Source: Apodospora peruviana
Lineage: Eukaryota > Ascomycota > Sordariomycetes > Sordariales > Lasiosphaeriaceae
Reading direction: 5' to 3'
Length of the DNA: 64,000 nucleotides
NCBI GenBank assembly: GCA_033439685.1
Contig: JAUEDM010000005.1
Location: 4,402,001 to 4,466,000, forward strand
The notes under the pieces: model-generated
Told to the model about the DNA's origin: nothing
Seen by the model: the letters and a program-made list of their open reading frames with translations, nothing else
Databases searched by the model: none
Position numbers and translations under genes: made by a program
Shown here: positions 11,694-24,524 of the stretch, piece after piece
Position numbering within the stretch: the stretch's first letter is position 1
How the letters are laid out: each line of letters opens with the position of its first letter

Positions 11694-14409
11694 AAAACAA
11701 GGGTTTGTGTTTGATTGTTTTACTTTGCTCTGCTTCTTGCTTTTGGTTTTTGATGGTCTATGGCTGCTTGGAGCAGAAATAGCGGGCATTAAGTTGTCTT
11801 CACGAGATACGAATTTACTACACATCTTCGACTGAAAACAACTCGTAGGGTTCTTGGCGTCTTTGTTATGATATCAGCTTTCATAATTATCTTGTGACCC
11901 TGACACGAGAATCGTCCGAACTAAATCTGCCGTCTTTCTGCCAGTAGCATCCAGACTTGCCGCGCTCACCTATGGTTGGAAGCAGAGGCATTCTTTTTCC
12001 CTGTCAACCCAAAGTTGCAGCCGCCTGCCTGTTGGTCGACATCGACAAGGTTGTTGGTCGATATCGACAAAGTTGTTGGTCGCAACTTGCATGTCATGCA
12101 AAAACCATGTGTTATGGACGAGAAAGCCCGGCAACTGCGTCCTTTTCGGTCGAGCGGCACGGTTGCCTACCAACCAACTTTTGGGAGGGAAGGCAGTTGT
12201 TTTAGTGTCGCGGGAGTTGATGGCAGGGCATATTCAGTTGGAGACCAACAGCATATTACGGAAATTGAACGTAATAAACAACTGTCTCAGTTGCACACAA
12301 TAAGACTACCCGCTCCTACTGACTTTATTTCGTGTGAACGGTTTTATGAAATGCCGATCGGTTGACACATCAGATGTGGTTGGATGTCGGGAGGAGAAAA
12401 CATAGAACAGATTAGACAAGATACGTCCTTGAGGTAGTAAGGTAGGTATGTTAGCAGTATCTCACTCCTACAATCTCCGCTGTGCTTTCTAGCTGAATTA
12501 CCGTCGGAGGCTATGACGGAATCACCCAGGCCGATTTGATCACCACCATACGGCTTCCCATCCAATCTAGGATCTCACCAGAACATGATCAAACAGGTAC
12601 CTACTGTGAGGTAAGATAGATCCCTGGACATTTACTGTTAGGTTGCTATCGTACATAGCAATGTAGTAGATTCTCTAAATGTAGTCTACCAGAATCAGAG
12701 TTTCAGTCCTCTGAGCAAACAAAGTACAATTTACCCCGGATTTTGGGGCCATGTGGCAAGACCTGCCACCGACGCTACCTGCCTAGGTAGTGACAAAGAT
12801 CTGGGGGTTTCAGATGGATTGTCATTGCCGATGATATTCCTTTTACAGGACCGGCCAAGACCGGAAGTCCGGTGTGGCTTCACAAAAAACCATCAGCAAA
12901 TGAGGATATGACCTGGGCATAATATTCCCTTATTACAACTTGTATATAGGCAAACTCTCAAGTGCCTTGGCATGGGATAGCCACCTTGGGCGCCAACCAC
13001 ATAAAACAGCTACCTGGCTAAATGTACTCGATGATGCCAAGGGGCCAAGACACTGTCTTGTTGGGCTTGTCGAAGCAATCCAAGACCAGAATCAATGTGA
13101 ATGCAAATTAAAAAAAAACCAATCATCCATCCACTAGGTGCAGTAGGTTGTCCAACAAATTGGTCGTCGTATCTTCTGTGTGGCACACTGCACACACAGA
13201 GTACCTGGTAAGTTCAACGTTCGCTTTGGTGATTTGGGCCCCCCTAGTCTTACCTTAACAATAAAGTCGGAAGCGGCTATCGCGGCTGGCAGTGACCATT
13301 ATGATGCGAGTAAGGCAGCTATTCATTCATTTTCACTGACCCACGAGCCTGGTCAAACGCCCAGAGCCCTTGGGTAAGCAAATGAACATTGTATATAGCA
13401 CAATCAACTTAAACGAGTCTCGGGCCCGCGCCATCCTCGACCTGCCTGGTCTCGTGTAGTAGCGAACGCTGCACGGTCACACAACCTGCTGGCCAGTTTA
13501 ATATATCCATAACCCAATCAGATGGCTGCCTTGATATTGAGTTACTCTGTCAGCTTTGTCGCTTGCGGTCCGATTAACATAAGAAACAAGGATGTTCTGC
13601 TCTGTAGGTAGCCTTTCTGGAGGACTACCAACGGGCGGGCGGGGGAGAGAGCAGCTGCAGGACTTTATTTATTTGCCAAATTGCCATGATCCCGTCTTGG
13701 GTCTATCTGGGATTTATCCGGAGGCCCGCACCGCAGCTGTGCAAATTATTAGGTATCCAATCATCACCCCCTCTCCTGGGTGATATATAACCCGGACTTT
13801 GCCAAGACTCGCCAAATGTATCTGCGTGTGAAGATTGTGACCCAGGTCTTGGAGGCCCTTAATTGCTCTCTCCACTTCCCCGTTGGTTGGTGCTGGTAAC
13901 TGGGTAGCACTGTAGTCCGGGAACCAACCACCAGGATAGCCGGACACGGGAAGTTGACCAACCATACTGTCCACTGTTGCAGTGTTGCTTTCTGCAAGGC
14001 AATGAATGGATTGCCTCTTATAGCTCGGTGACTGTTGACACCGCTCTCCCGCCTATTATCAGCAGCCCTTCGATGCCAAGGTGAAGCAGTCCGAGTATGT
14101 TGTAACTGACACGCGCGGACCCGGAAGCAGCAGATACTTATCATGAAGGGACGAGGAGTGATCCACAGGTCCCATGGTGACGGATCGCATGCAGCTGCAT
14201 GGTAGGTATCTTGACGTCCGCCGTCTAAAGAGGAGGTTTAATAGGCCTCTCCTTATAGGCCTCTCCTTCCCCAGACGACCTAACTGCAAGGCAAGTGGTG
14301 TGTTTTTCTTTTTCTTGTCTCTTGCTACCTCTAGGCTTCTTTCTGTCAGTCAGAAGCTAGACCAAGTAACACCATACCTCATCGTCGTGACCGACCGTCG
14401 TCAAGAAAG
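11694..14409. other. long gene-poor interval
   Basis: About 2.7 kb without a supportable gene. It contains a short palindromic tandem repeat at 12031-12080 (separate entry) and a small direct repeat of AGGCCTCTCCTTAT near 14242-14270. Short frames around 11976-12365 and 13714-14144 have no recognisable domain and no partner exons. Confidence 0.5.
12031..12080. repeat. 22-bp tandem repeat with palindromic core
   Basis: Two adjacent 22-bp units (12031-12052 and 12053-12074) differ at two positions, and a third partial unit starts at 12075. Each unit begins GTTGGTCGA; the core of the second, GTCGATATCGAC, is a perfect 12-bp palindrome. Confidence 0.75.
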
Positions 14410-16413
14410 ATGGCCATAGGTGCGACCAGTGCCGAGGTCGGCAAGTCCGATCCCATCATCACTCGCCTTGCCAACGAGGACAAGAAGTGGTTCTTCCAGA
14501 AACCGAATCTTCTGTTTCTGTATCTGATGCTTTTCCCGACATGTATGGGCATCGAGTTGACATCTGGCTTTGACTCTCAGATGATCAATGCCTTGCAGAT
14601 CGTGCCGACATGGAAGGAGGGTGAGTTTCCTTCAAACCTGCTCGTCGCGATACGCTCCTAACACTATCTAGCGTTCGGGCCGAAGGAAGACCCAAAGATT
14701 GGGCCCCAGGGAGCACTGAAAGGCATTATCGCTGCCGCCTATTCCCTTGGCGCCATTTTGTCGCTGCCCATGATCCCATGGGTTAATGACAGATTTGGTC
14801 GACGGGCATCCATCTTTATTGGGTCCACCATTATGGTTGTAGGAGCTCTTATCCAGGGATTTGCGCAGCATGGTGAGTGCTTGCATCTTGCATCCATTAC
14901 GAGTCCTAGCCCACTGACGGAGCTTGGGAACCCAGTCGCTATGTATATCATTGCCCGGATGATTTTGGGGTTCGGCATTCCGACCTGCATCGTTTCTGGG
15001 TCGTCGCTGATTGGCGAGCTGGCCTATCCCAAGGAGCGCCCCATCTTGACATCACTCTTCAATGTCGCCTACTTTGTCGGGCAGATCGTTGCCGCGGCGG
15101 TGTGTTTCGGTACAAACAGCATCCCCAACCAGTGGGCTTGGAGGATCCCATCGCTGCTCCAGATCTGTCCCTCTTTGCTCCAGCTCTGCTTCGTCTTGTA
15201 AGTCTCTTGCTGGACGTCTGGGGGAAGACACCTTGCTGATGATCTGTTCTCGGTAATTATCTTAGTTTCCTCCCCGAGAGTCCTCGCTGGTTGATCACCA
15301 AGGACCGTTCGCAGGAGGCATTCGAGATCCTGACCAAGTATCACGGAGAGACAGACCGCGGCGTCGAGTTCGTCCAGGCCGAGATGGCGCAGATGCAAGC
15401 CACGATCCGGCTTGAGCTCGAGTCCTCCAAGAAATCGTGGACGGATTTGTTCAAGACTGCCGGGATGAGACGGCGCGTTCTGATCACCACCATGCTCGGG
15501 CTGTTCACGCAGTGGTCTGGAAACACTTTGATCTCGTGAGTTCACTGGTACCCCACGATAGAACTGTTGTTGACACGTTCACAGGTACTACTTAGTCGAC
15601 CTGCTTGACATGATCGGCTTCAAGGACTCGGTCTACGTTCAAAAGATCAACGTCTCGATCGCCTGCTGGAGTCTGGTCTGCGGCGTGACCGTGTCGCTGC
15701 TCGTTACAAAGATCCGCCGTCGCGTCATGTATCTCGCCTGCACCATCAGCTTGCTCTGCTGCTACATCGCCTGGACTGTTTCGATGCAGCAGGCGCAGAC
15801 GGCCAAGGAGGCCGGGCACCCGAACAATGCGGCCAACATCGCCACGCTATTCTTCATCTACGCTTACTCGCCCTGCTACAACATGGGATACAATGCCCTT
15901 ACATATAGTAAGTTTTCCGAGAAATCATTCGGATTTTGCTACGATTGATTGCTGACAAACTCTGCAGCTTACATGGTCGAGATCTGGCCATATGCAGAGC
16001 GCTCGGGCGGCATCGCCTTCTTCCAGCTTTTCGGGAGACTTGCCGGCTTCTTTACGACGTTTGTCAATCCCATTGGCCTGCACGATGTGGGCTGGAAATA
16101 CCTCATCTCGTACTGCGTCTGGCTTGCCTATGAAGTCGTCTTTGTGTACTTCATGTTTCCCGAAACTTTTGGCAGAACTCTGGAGGAGCTGGCTTTCTGT
16201 ATGTTCTCATCCCTGCCCTGAACTCCTATCTGCAGTCTGGTCGCTAATAATGTGCACTCACTAGTGTTCGAGGACAAGAAGCTCGCGGATCAGGTCGTTG
16301 CTGCGGTCGAGAAGGTTATTCACCACGACGATCAGCATGATGCTCCCCCGGGAAGGCACCGCGATAGCCTTGAGAAGATTGGATCGGTGGAGAATAAGGA
16401 GACTGCGGTATAA
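14410..16413 (+). CDS. MFS sugar transporter
   Basis: Sugar porter of 548 aa in the plasma membrane. Seven exons: 14410-14620, 14672-14872, 14936-15197, 15266-15535, 15585-15907, 15968-16198, 16265-16413. Family signatures are in order: DRFGRRAS after TM2, FLPESPRWL at the end of TM6, and PETFGRTLEEL after TM12. The segment GFGIPTCIVSGSSLIGELA fits TM4 and its loop. Twelve membrane segments can be counted, with a hydrophilic loop (residues near RLELESSKKSWTDLF) between halves, and a charged C-tail. The wording resembles fungal lactose-permease/hexose-transporter-like proteins. It is convergent with the PKS, the stop codons being 395 bp apart; whether it belongs to the pigment cluster is unknown. 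Confidence 0.9.
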
Positions 16414-16808
16414 TGAAGGAAACATAGGCTTGAGGTCCCGTGCTGCATGCACGCTTGATGTTGTTGTTTAGGGACATGGAAGTGGAGGGATACTTGCATG
16501 TAGGGTCAACTGTGCTGGAATAATAACTGGTAGTCATCGGAGCCTTGTTGTTAAGCTACTGTCTTCTTATAACATTCCTTATTACCTTATTACCTTACAC
16601 ATCACATAAACAATGACATCCCGCTGTACATTCGGATAATCCATTCTTTGATCACTCGAGTGCTTGTTGCTCACTGTGTACCCATATTGAGGCAAAGTAA
16701 AACAACGATTTGGATAAGTACTCAAGGTAAGGACATACAAAACGAACATACAAAGGAAATTCCGAACATCCGTCTATTACAATCTATCCCAGAAAACCTG
16801 TCACTCAC
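16414..16808. terminator. convergent 3' intergenic region
   Basis: AT-rich 395 bp between the sugar-transporter and PKS stop codons, with a short TTACCTTATTACCTTAC direct repeat near 16580-16596. It presumably holds both polyadenylation regions; no gene seen. Confidence 0.5.
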
Positions 16809-19800
16809 TCACTCATCCAGCAACCCACCAGCAAGAAAAGCCGAGACCGCACTCGCCGCACGACCAGGCTTCAACATAGTAAAATGGTTCACCCCCGAGA
16901 TCCGATGCGTCTCGAACCTCCCGCTCGGGCCGAGCATCGCGTCCCAACCATTCGACCCAAAATTCGTCCTATTCTCAAGCAGCCACTTCATCTCAGCCGG
17001 ATCATCATCACGATATTCCGGCCGTACATCATCCACATTCTTGCACACCCCGTCCTCGGCCCAGAGGAAATACGACCTCGGCGGCTGGGGCACCCTCCCA
17101 TTCCAGTCAGCGACATCCCATGGAACGGAATCGTTTCTGTCGAGAGCGTTGACAAAAGCCAGGAAATGGGCCAGAAGCCAAGCTGGAGCTTTGTTGGTAG
17201 TACCAGTACCGGTGGAGTGGGGATTATCAGATCCAAAAACGTTTTGCGCGTCGAGGAAGTCATACAGACGCTCGGGCAGCTTGCCGAGACCAATCGGACA
17301 GGGGGAGTCCAGGAAAAAAAGTCTTTCGACGTTGTGGCCGGCTTTGGTTAGTAGTAATGCTGCTTCGTAGGCGCAGATGCCGCCCGCAGACCAGCCGCCT
17401 AGGTTGTATGGCCCATTTGGGCTGCGCCGCTGGATTTCTTCGACGTACAGCTGCACTAGCCCGGGCAGACCGAACTCGTCGAGGTGTTTTGCGTCCTTGA
17501 GCCAGGGGCAGTTGAGGCCGTATACCGCCACGTTGCTGTCTGGCAGGATGGGCGGAAGCGAGGCGTAGCTTGTTGCTGAGCCGGAGCCGTCTGGGATCAG
17601 GAAGAGGGTGAACTGTGCTTTGCTTGGTGTCCCTTGGAGTAGAGTCGATGTGGCGCGGAACTGGTGGAGTTTGTCTTCAGCCGGGGAGTCAATGTCTGGC
17701 TCGCTAGCTGCACTCGACGTGGCAGATGTTTCTTCTCCGCTGCTGTCATCGTTGTCATCGGACACATCCGTGGTGTTGGCACTGCTACTGGTGGTGCTAC
17801 TATCGAAGCCCAGCAGGGTCTTCAGCTCGCCGAGTGTCGAGCAGGTCAGGAAGGCGGCCGACGAGATGTCGATGTTTAGAAGCTCGCGCATGCGGCCTGT
17901 GATGGTTAGCGAGAGGAGGGAATCGACGCCGTAGTCGATGAAGCTCAGCTTGTCGTCCGTCACCACTTCCAGCGAGAGACCGATCTCCTCGGACAGGATG
18001 CGCAAGAGTGGTCTGAGCTGGCTGTCAAAGGGCGAATCGGCTTCGAGAGGTGGCCGCACAACATCGCCGGTTGGGTCTTCCACATCGTGGTCCAGCGGCA
18101 GACGGCTGCTCATTGGGACACCACCCCTGGAAGGAGGCGAGCCATGGCCGCCGCGGGGATGGTGGTCAGACGCAGCAGCATGTCGAGCGCCCGCGCCAGG
18201 GAGGACGGTGTCAAGGATGCGGCGGGGGAGTTCTTGGAACTAAATTCAATAGATAATTAGCAAATGTTACCAGAGGCAGTTGATGGAAGGAAGCATTGGC
18301 TTACCGTGTGATCTCCATAAAACCCAATAATCTCGCCCGTCTCTTCGTCCAGGATATACAGATCCCCAGCATATTTGTTCCCATCAACAGACCTCATACG
18401 GACGTACGTGCGATACACACCATCGGCCCGAAACGGCTCGGCAATCTTGATCGACCCCCAGCCGTGGTTCACGTACACCTTGTCCTTGGTAGTGGTCTGG
18501 TGGCAGTTCATGAGGAAACCGGTCGTCTGGCCGCAGCTGTCGATCCACATGGGGTTGAAAAGAAAGCCGCCCTTCGGGGACCGGTTCAACCGAACTCGTG
18601 CCGTCGCTTCGAGCTCGTCGCTGTGCAGTATCACGTCCCCTAGACCCTTGAACTCGTCCTGGTAGTCGACCAGCGAGGTGAAGATCTTGTAGGCCATGCC
18701 TGTCGACAGGATGCTGTCGAGCCCCTTGGTCGCGCGACCCTCGAGGTACTCGATGCTACGCTTGACCATGTGCGTGTGCCGCTGCCATTCTGACTTCCAG
18801 ACTTTGGGGTCGCAGAGGTGCAGTTCGCAGTTGGCGTGCTGGATTTTTCTCCCTCCCTTCTCGGCATCTACACTGAAGATGCTCATGGATGCCACGGTGC
18901 CGTCGAGGGGGTAGCTCAGCTCAACGGAAAACAGGGCCGTAGCCGGTATGCCGTCTGGGTTGTTGTTGTTGTCTTTGAGAATGAGCGGATTGTGGATCGC
19001 CATGCCGCAAACATCGACCGCGTAACCGTTTAGGTCAGGGCGATACGTCTTGATCACATGTTGGCCCAGCGTCAAGCCGATGTCAGCATATACTGACGAC
19101 GTGCAGACCTTGGTGTTGTTGACGATATGTCCGTTGATAACTGTGTCCAGGAGAGGGTGTGCCAGGTCGGATTCGACTATCATGGACAAGACGCCATCTG
19201 CTTGCACCGTTTCTTGGAGTACTCTTTGGACGGAAGGGGTCGGCTGGAAAGATGTTGAAGCTTTTGCTTTGGGGGTATCTACGGCTACCACATCATCTCC
19301 CTTGGTGAGGCACCAGTCGTTCTTGTACTGGATCCAGTAGTTCTTGTGATCCCAGCTGTAGCTTGGCAGGCGAAGAACTTGATGACAAGACTCAAACTCG
19401 CGGTGATACTCGTTCCAATCGATGTCTAGACCAGCACTGTACAAGGCGCCGAGGCTTGCCGTCATGACTTTCCAGTAGTCTTCGTTGCGTCGCAGTGAAG
19501 GGGCGGTCAGGACGTTGGGCCCCAGGCATGCTTTGACAAACGACGAGCAAACTGCGTGCGGTCCGATCTCGATCCAAACTGCTGACGGGGTATCCTGCTG
19601 TGCGGCCTTCAATACCCCTTCAAAGTTGACGGCTTCACGACAATGTCGGCTGATGTGCTTCGGTCCAATGCTGTGCTGCTGCTGCTGCTGGTCGCCAGGT
19701 CGGTAAATGGTAGCCTCCAATGCGCACAGGACGGGGATGAGCGGAGGGCGGAAGGTGATACGCGACGCAGCAGCCTCCAGTTCTTCGAGGATCGGCTCGA

Positions 19801-22800
19801 CCTGGGCCGAGTGGAAAGCAAAGGGCACCTTGACCCGCGTTGCCTTGATGTTGTCGTTGGCGAGAGTGTCAGCAAGCCTGTCGATGCTGGCCACCGTGCC
19901 GCTGACGACAATATCCCTCGGTCCGTTGATACATGCCACCTCTAGTACGCCCGGCTGCTCCGTATTCAAGAAGGAGGTGACTTGGGGCAACGAGGCCCGC
20001 ACAGCAAGCATGGAATGGCTGCCCTTTTCACACCGTTGGAGCAACAGCTGGGCTCTGGTGCCCGTCAGGTAGATGGTCTCGCTGGCTGAGAGAACGCCTG
20101 CAACATTGAGAGCAGCGTAGTGGCCGAGGCTGTGTCCCAGAACAAAGGAGGGCTCAACGCCAAGGGACTGCCACAGTTTGGCGAGAGCCATCTGCAGACA
20201 CGCCTGGCTCAGCTGGACCTCGACAGGGCCGAGATGCTCAACCTCTGCTTGGCCGGTGATCAAGGGTAAGATGGACGGAAACCCGTAGGATCGAGCGATC
20301 TTGTCGTAGATCAGTACTTGTTGACGGAAAGTCGAGAAGTTGTCGAAGCATTCTTTGCCCATCCCGGTGTATTGCGCGCCCTGGCCGGTGAAGATGAAAC
20401 CGACAGGCGGCTTCACCGCCGGGATTCTCTGCATGTTTTCTTGTTTCTTCGCGGCATCCAGACCCTTCAAGAGCTGGTCGGTATCCTGCGCAGGAATGGC
20501 GACACGGAAGTAGTGGTGCATTCTTCTGGCTGTCGTGGTGTACGAGAGTTTGGACAGTAAGCTGCTGCTGGTGGGACTGTCTGTAGAATCTTTGACAAAG
20601 GATTGCAGGTTCTCGATATTCTTCCTCAGAGACTTGACCGACTTGGCTGAAACCGTGACGATGTGAACTGATCGCGGATCCGCAGCTGGCTCTGCAGACA
20701 CGGCCCGTGGTCCATCCTCGAGCAGCAGTGCCGAGTTTCCACCAGCCGCCGAGAAGTTGTTGACAAATGCACGACGCACACCACCACTCCCGTCTGGACG
20801 GATCCAGGTCGTTGGCTTCCTGGCGATGTGAACGTTCCTCTGGGCAAAATCAAGCGGGAAGCTGTGGTTGATCTTTGTCTTGATGCCGCAATGTGGAGGA
20901 ATTGTGTTCGTCTGCATCATGAGAAGGGTCTTGATGAGAGCAACCACACCGGATGCCGATTCACCATGTCCAACGTTTGCCTTGACGCTTCCCAGGTGGA
21001 GGCTCTGATTGTCGCGGCGGCCTCCTGGACCACTGGTAGGCGCAAAGGCTTGCAAGACAGAAGTCATCTCGGTGGCATCGCCAGCTTGTGTGCCCGTGCC
21101 ATGCATCTCGACGTAAGAAATGTCATACGGATGAACTCCCGACTCCCGAAGCAGCTTTGAGAAGATGTATTGCTGCGCGCCGGCATGGGGCCGTGTGATG
21201 GATACAGCCTCGGCCGAGTGGTTGGTGTAGGCCCCGAGAATGACACCGAGGATCGGATCGTTGTCAGCCTGAGCATCCTCGAGCCTCTTGAGGATGACGG
21301 TGCCAACGCCGTCTGCACGGCAATACCCATCAGCGCCGTCATCAAAAGTATTGCAGTTTCCTGTTGTCTCTTATTAGATCGAACAATCTGATATTTGTGG
21401 GTTTGGCTTTTTCTTACCTGTCCGAGAAAGGAAATGCCCGCGATCCAGACCGGCGAAGTTGTCTGGATTGGTCATCACGTTGGTACCTCCAGCTATGGCC
21501 ATGTCACAGTCGTTTCTCCAGAGGGAGTTGCATGCCGTGTGGACGGCTGTCAGGCTGGACGAGCAAGCCGTGTCGATGCTGGCGCTAGGACCGCTGAACT
21601 TGAAGAAATAGTTCAGTCTCCCCGGCGTGAAGGCTCGATTGCCACCTGATGGACGAAGCGGTTAGTTTGCGCTCTTAACCTTTTTTTCAATTTGGATAAT
21701 ATTGGGAGTTGTACCTGGGATGAAGTACGTATCCACATTCTGGCCACTGTTCACCTCCCTCCAGTCGTCGCTGGTCATGCCGTAGAATACCGCCACTCGG
21801 TCTCGCCGGGTGGAGGGTGTTCTGTCGGGCACAATTCCTGCCATCTCCAGCGCCTCGTAGGCGGTCTCCAAAGCAAGTCTCTGCCCAGGATCGGACTGCT
21901 CTGCTTCCTTTGGGGAGATGTTGAAGAATTTGGCGTCAAATAGGCCTGGTTCCTCGATGAAGCAGCCGTTCAGCACCTTGCTCGTGTTCTTCTGACGTCC
22001 AGTAGCATCGTGGTGTTTCTCGGCGTCGAAGCGATCTTCGGGGATTTGTCGGTGGACATCTCGACCTTGATAAAGAAGATCCCAGAACGAGCCGAGGTCG
22101 GCAGCATCGGGAAAACGACCCGACATTCCTACGATAGCGATCTTGGAGTCGCTGGGTCGTCCTGAGTGTGTTGTCTTGATATTCGCATCATCATCAGCTC
22201 TGACGGCATGATTTCCTTGCTGCATCTCATTGAGGAGGCTCTGATCCACAGCTATCGTCTTGGGTGAATGTGGCTGAAGCATAGACTGAATGCTATTTCC
22301 TATGGTCGTCCCAATTGGCTTCAGCGTGCATTGAGCGATAGAGCCTCCGTCTAGTATCTGGGAAACAGCCTGCGTTATGCGAGTGGCATCAAGCGGGAGG
22401 AGGAGGATGTCCTTGAGACAGAGATGGAGCAACTCCTCAAAGGAATTGTCAGCAGCGAAAATCTCCCCAGAAGAGCTGGAGATAACAGGTAGCAGGGCTT
22501 TTCGTCTGGAGATTGGTCCTGCACAGCTGAGGATGAAACCGATGTCGTCCTCCGTGAAGAGATGAGCGGCGTGGTATGGACCGTGGAGGGGAAACGTAAT
22601 GGCGTCTCTTGATGACGACAGTTTGGACCGGACAAACTTGTTCAGAGAGGAGGGTGGACCGCTGATGGTGAGGGTGCGATGGCTAACGGAGCTGATGTAG
22701 GGAGCAGACGTCCATCCAAGTCCCTCATCCTGGGCAAAGGCCGTGAGCACTTCATGTGCAGACGCCCTCGGCAGCACGGACTCGGACACGAGAATAGACC

Positions 22801-23381
22801 ATGTCCCTAGGAGGGTTTTTGACTCAAATAGCGAGGCAGTATGATGGACCTGGAGGCCCAGCCTCAACGCTACCCGAACGGCGTCGAGCCCTGCGGTGAC
22901 AAGATCTCGCAGCGAACCAGAGCAACTGATAGCTGCAGCGGCGAGGCTGCCAACGCACAGCCCGGTAATGTAAGTGTCTTGCCCGCGCGGGTACGTCTGG
23001 CTGGGAGAGTCATAATGACTGTGACGGTGGTGTTAGTTGAGTACTATATCATTCCTGAACATGAGTAACATACTGTATGAAAGCAGCTAGATGGTAGCAG
23101 CAGGCAAGTGCACTCTCAAGAGCAGGACAGTTAGGCAGCTTCTGGAAGCCGGCAACAAGCTCCTGGACGTTGCTGAAGGACGGAAACAGCTGCTTTTCGG
23201 CTGTTGACAGCGATGATATCTCCCTCCTCAGCGTGATGTTGATTTGCTCGAAGAAAGAAACGAGATGCGGGCTGTCTTTCTTGAGCAAGAGCTTTTGGAG
23301 TGGCGGCGCAAATGGAAAACATTGGTCGCCGAATATCAACACCTCGGCCAAGGGCAGAGGCTTGTTGCTTGTTGGATGCAT
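16809..23381 (-). CDS. non-reducing polyketide synthase, SAT-KS-AT-PT-ACP-TE (PKS12/YWA1-synthase type)
   Basis: Iterative naphthopyrone synthase, 2108 aa. Exons 23381-23074, 23018-21715, 21645-21418, 21360-18305 and 18239-16809; phases agree at every junction. Domains in order: SAT (about 1-380) with GLCVGSLAA and GPYHAAHL; KS (about 393-820) with DTACSSS, EMHGTGT and VGHGESASG; AT (about 930-1250) with GQGAQYTGMG and GHSLGHYAA; PT (about 1330-1640) with catalytic His in LAHPLLDTVINGH and Asp in NPMWIDSCGQ; one ACP (about 1690-1765) with Ser in GVDSLLSL; TE (about 1840-2108) with Ser in GGWSAGG, Asp in FLDSPCP and His in GVNHFTMLKPG. A TE of this wording fits Claisen cyclisation. Neighbours make YWA1 the likely product. 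The usual Glu of the AT motif is His here. Confidence 0.95.
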
Positions 23382-23733
23382 GGCGGTATTGTTGAATATT
23401 TTGCCGTGCAGGTTAAAAGAGCGGTGTGTGTCAAAGTCGAAGCAAGGGATATATGGCTCTCTCCAAACTGTACAGGTTCACAGATATGGAGATCTAATAT
23501 GGGGAGTTTGCGTAAAGACATCAATGACAACCGAGAGTCAAATCTCGATCAACACATTCCCGGATTACTCGACATGCAAGCCCTATCCTGTTCCAGGCTT
23601 TCAGCTCTGTCCGAATTGGTAATTCACATTGACCAAATCACTCACTCGCGCCGATCAAGCTGCCGCTTGCCTCAACACCGTTCACTGACAGCCCCCCGGG
23701 GGCCCACTCCTTAACCCGACGCCCGACTTACAC

Positions 23734-23747
23734 GAACTCGGGGCTGG
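23734..23747 (+). promoter_or_regulatory. candidate cluster regulator site, copy 1
   Basis: GAACTCGGGGCTGG, identical over 14 bp to 27023-27036 in the other divergent cluster promoter. Its 9-bp core recurs inverted at 23801-23809. Function is inferred from position only. Confidence 0.4.
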
Positions 23748-23800
23748 AGCTCGGGCATTCCTTGCACCCGGTAAGATATACCTAGGTACCTGCTACCCCG

Positions 23801-23809
23801 AGCCCCGAG
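23801..23809 (-). promoter_or_regulatory. candidate cluster regulator site, inverted core
   Basis: AGCCCCGAG is the reverse complement of CTCGGGGCT found 56 bp to the left, so the pair forms a spaced inverted repeat in the PKS/EthD promoter. Confidence 0.35.
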
Positions 23810-24029
23810 CACAGGCAAGCCCGATCACAGATAGGACAAGCATAATCGCTGTGCAGTCAATGCAGACGGTTGCCGCTCCTCCCATACCCAGTCAGTCAGG
23901 AACTGGCCCTGGCCTTCTCACATCCACCAGAAGAAAAGGACCGCTTGAACGCTCAGAGGCGAGGCCCAGGTCTAGTAGCTCTGAATGCGCAGCTGAATCT
24001 TTCCAACCAAAGACTATTCGGACATCACT

Positions 24030-24524
24030 ATGGGTTCTACGACCCGTGCGGCCACAAACGGCAATCTCATCTGCCTAACCATCACGGCGTTTCGAAACCC
24101 GTCCATGGATGAAGATGAATATCGACGGTACATGACCCAGTCTCACGCGGCTTTGGTCAGCCCCCTGATGGAGGAGTACGGGATCTTGCGGTACACGATG
24201 ACGCACAACACAAGCAAGACGCGTCCGATGCTGTTCCAGCTTTACGACCCACAGTTCTCCAAGCTCTCGGAATATGACTCCATTGTGCAGTTCGTTTTCA
24301 AGGATATCATGGACTTTCAGCGGATGAAGGCCGACCCACGCTTTCTTGAAAAGGTCGCGCCGGACCATGTTAAGTTTGCTGATACGAAGCGGTCAACGTA
24401 GGTCACCCTGATGACATTTAGGGTTGTAATGTGCTAACTTCTTGCCAGTATGACCGTTGGGTATTTCTCTGAGTTTGTGAGGGACGGGAAAGTCGTTGAT
24501 GGCGCGTTTGATTCAGGTAGTTAG
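24030..24524 (+). CDS. aurZ: EthD-domain dehydratase, aurZ-like
   Basis: Small cytosolic protein of 147 aa. Exons 24030-24397 and 24449-24524, with the intron splitting a Thr codon (donor GTAGGT, acceptor CCAG). An EthD-type ferredoxin-like fold is suggested by LICLTITAFRNPSMDEDEY at the N-terminus, the helix YRRYMTQSHAALVSPLMEEY, and VAPDHVKF near the end followed by MTVGYFSEFV. In the aurofusarin, bikaverin-related and other naphthopyrone pathways proteins of this size and position dehydrate the hemiketal YWA1 to nor-rubrofusarin; that role is inferred from family and from the divergent arrangement with the PKS. The symbol denotes similarity, not proven orthology. Confidence 0.88.

Larger units (their letters stand above)
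23382..24029. promoter_or_regulatory. divergent promoter, PKS and EthD dehydratase
   Basis: 648 bp shared upstream region of two divergent cluster genes. It contains CTCGGGGCT at 23737-23745 and its reverse complement at 23801-23809, plus a CCCCCCGGGGGCCC palindrome-like tract near 23692. Confidence 0.55.

Noticed and set aside
11976..12365. 129-codon frame spanning the palindromic repeat
   Set aside because: No domain or splice partner; its repeated LVDIDKVVGR wording is caused by the DNA repeat.
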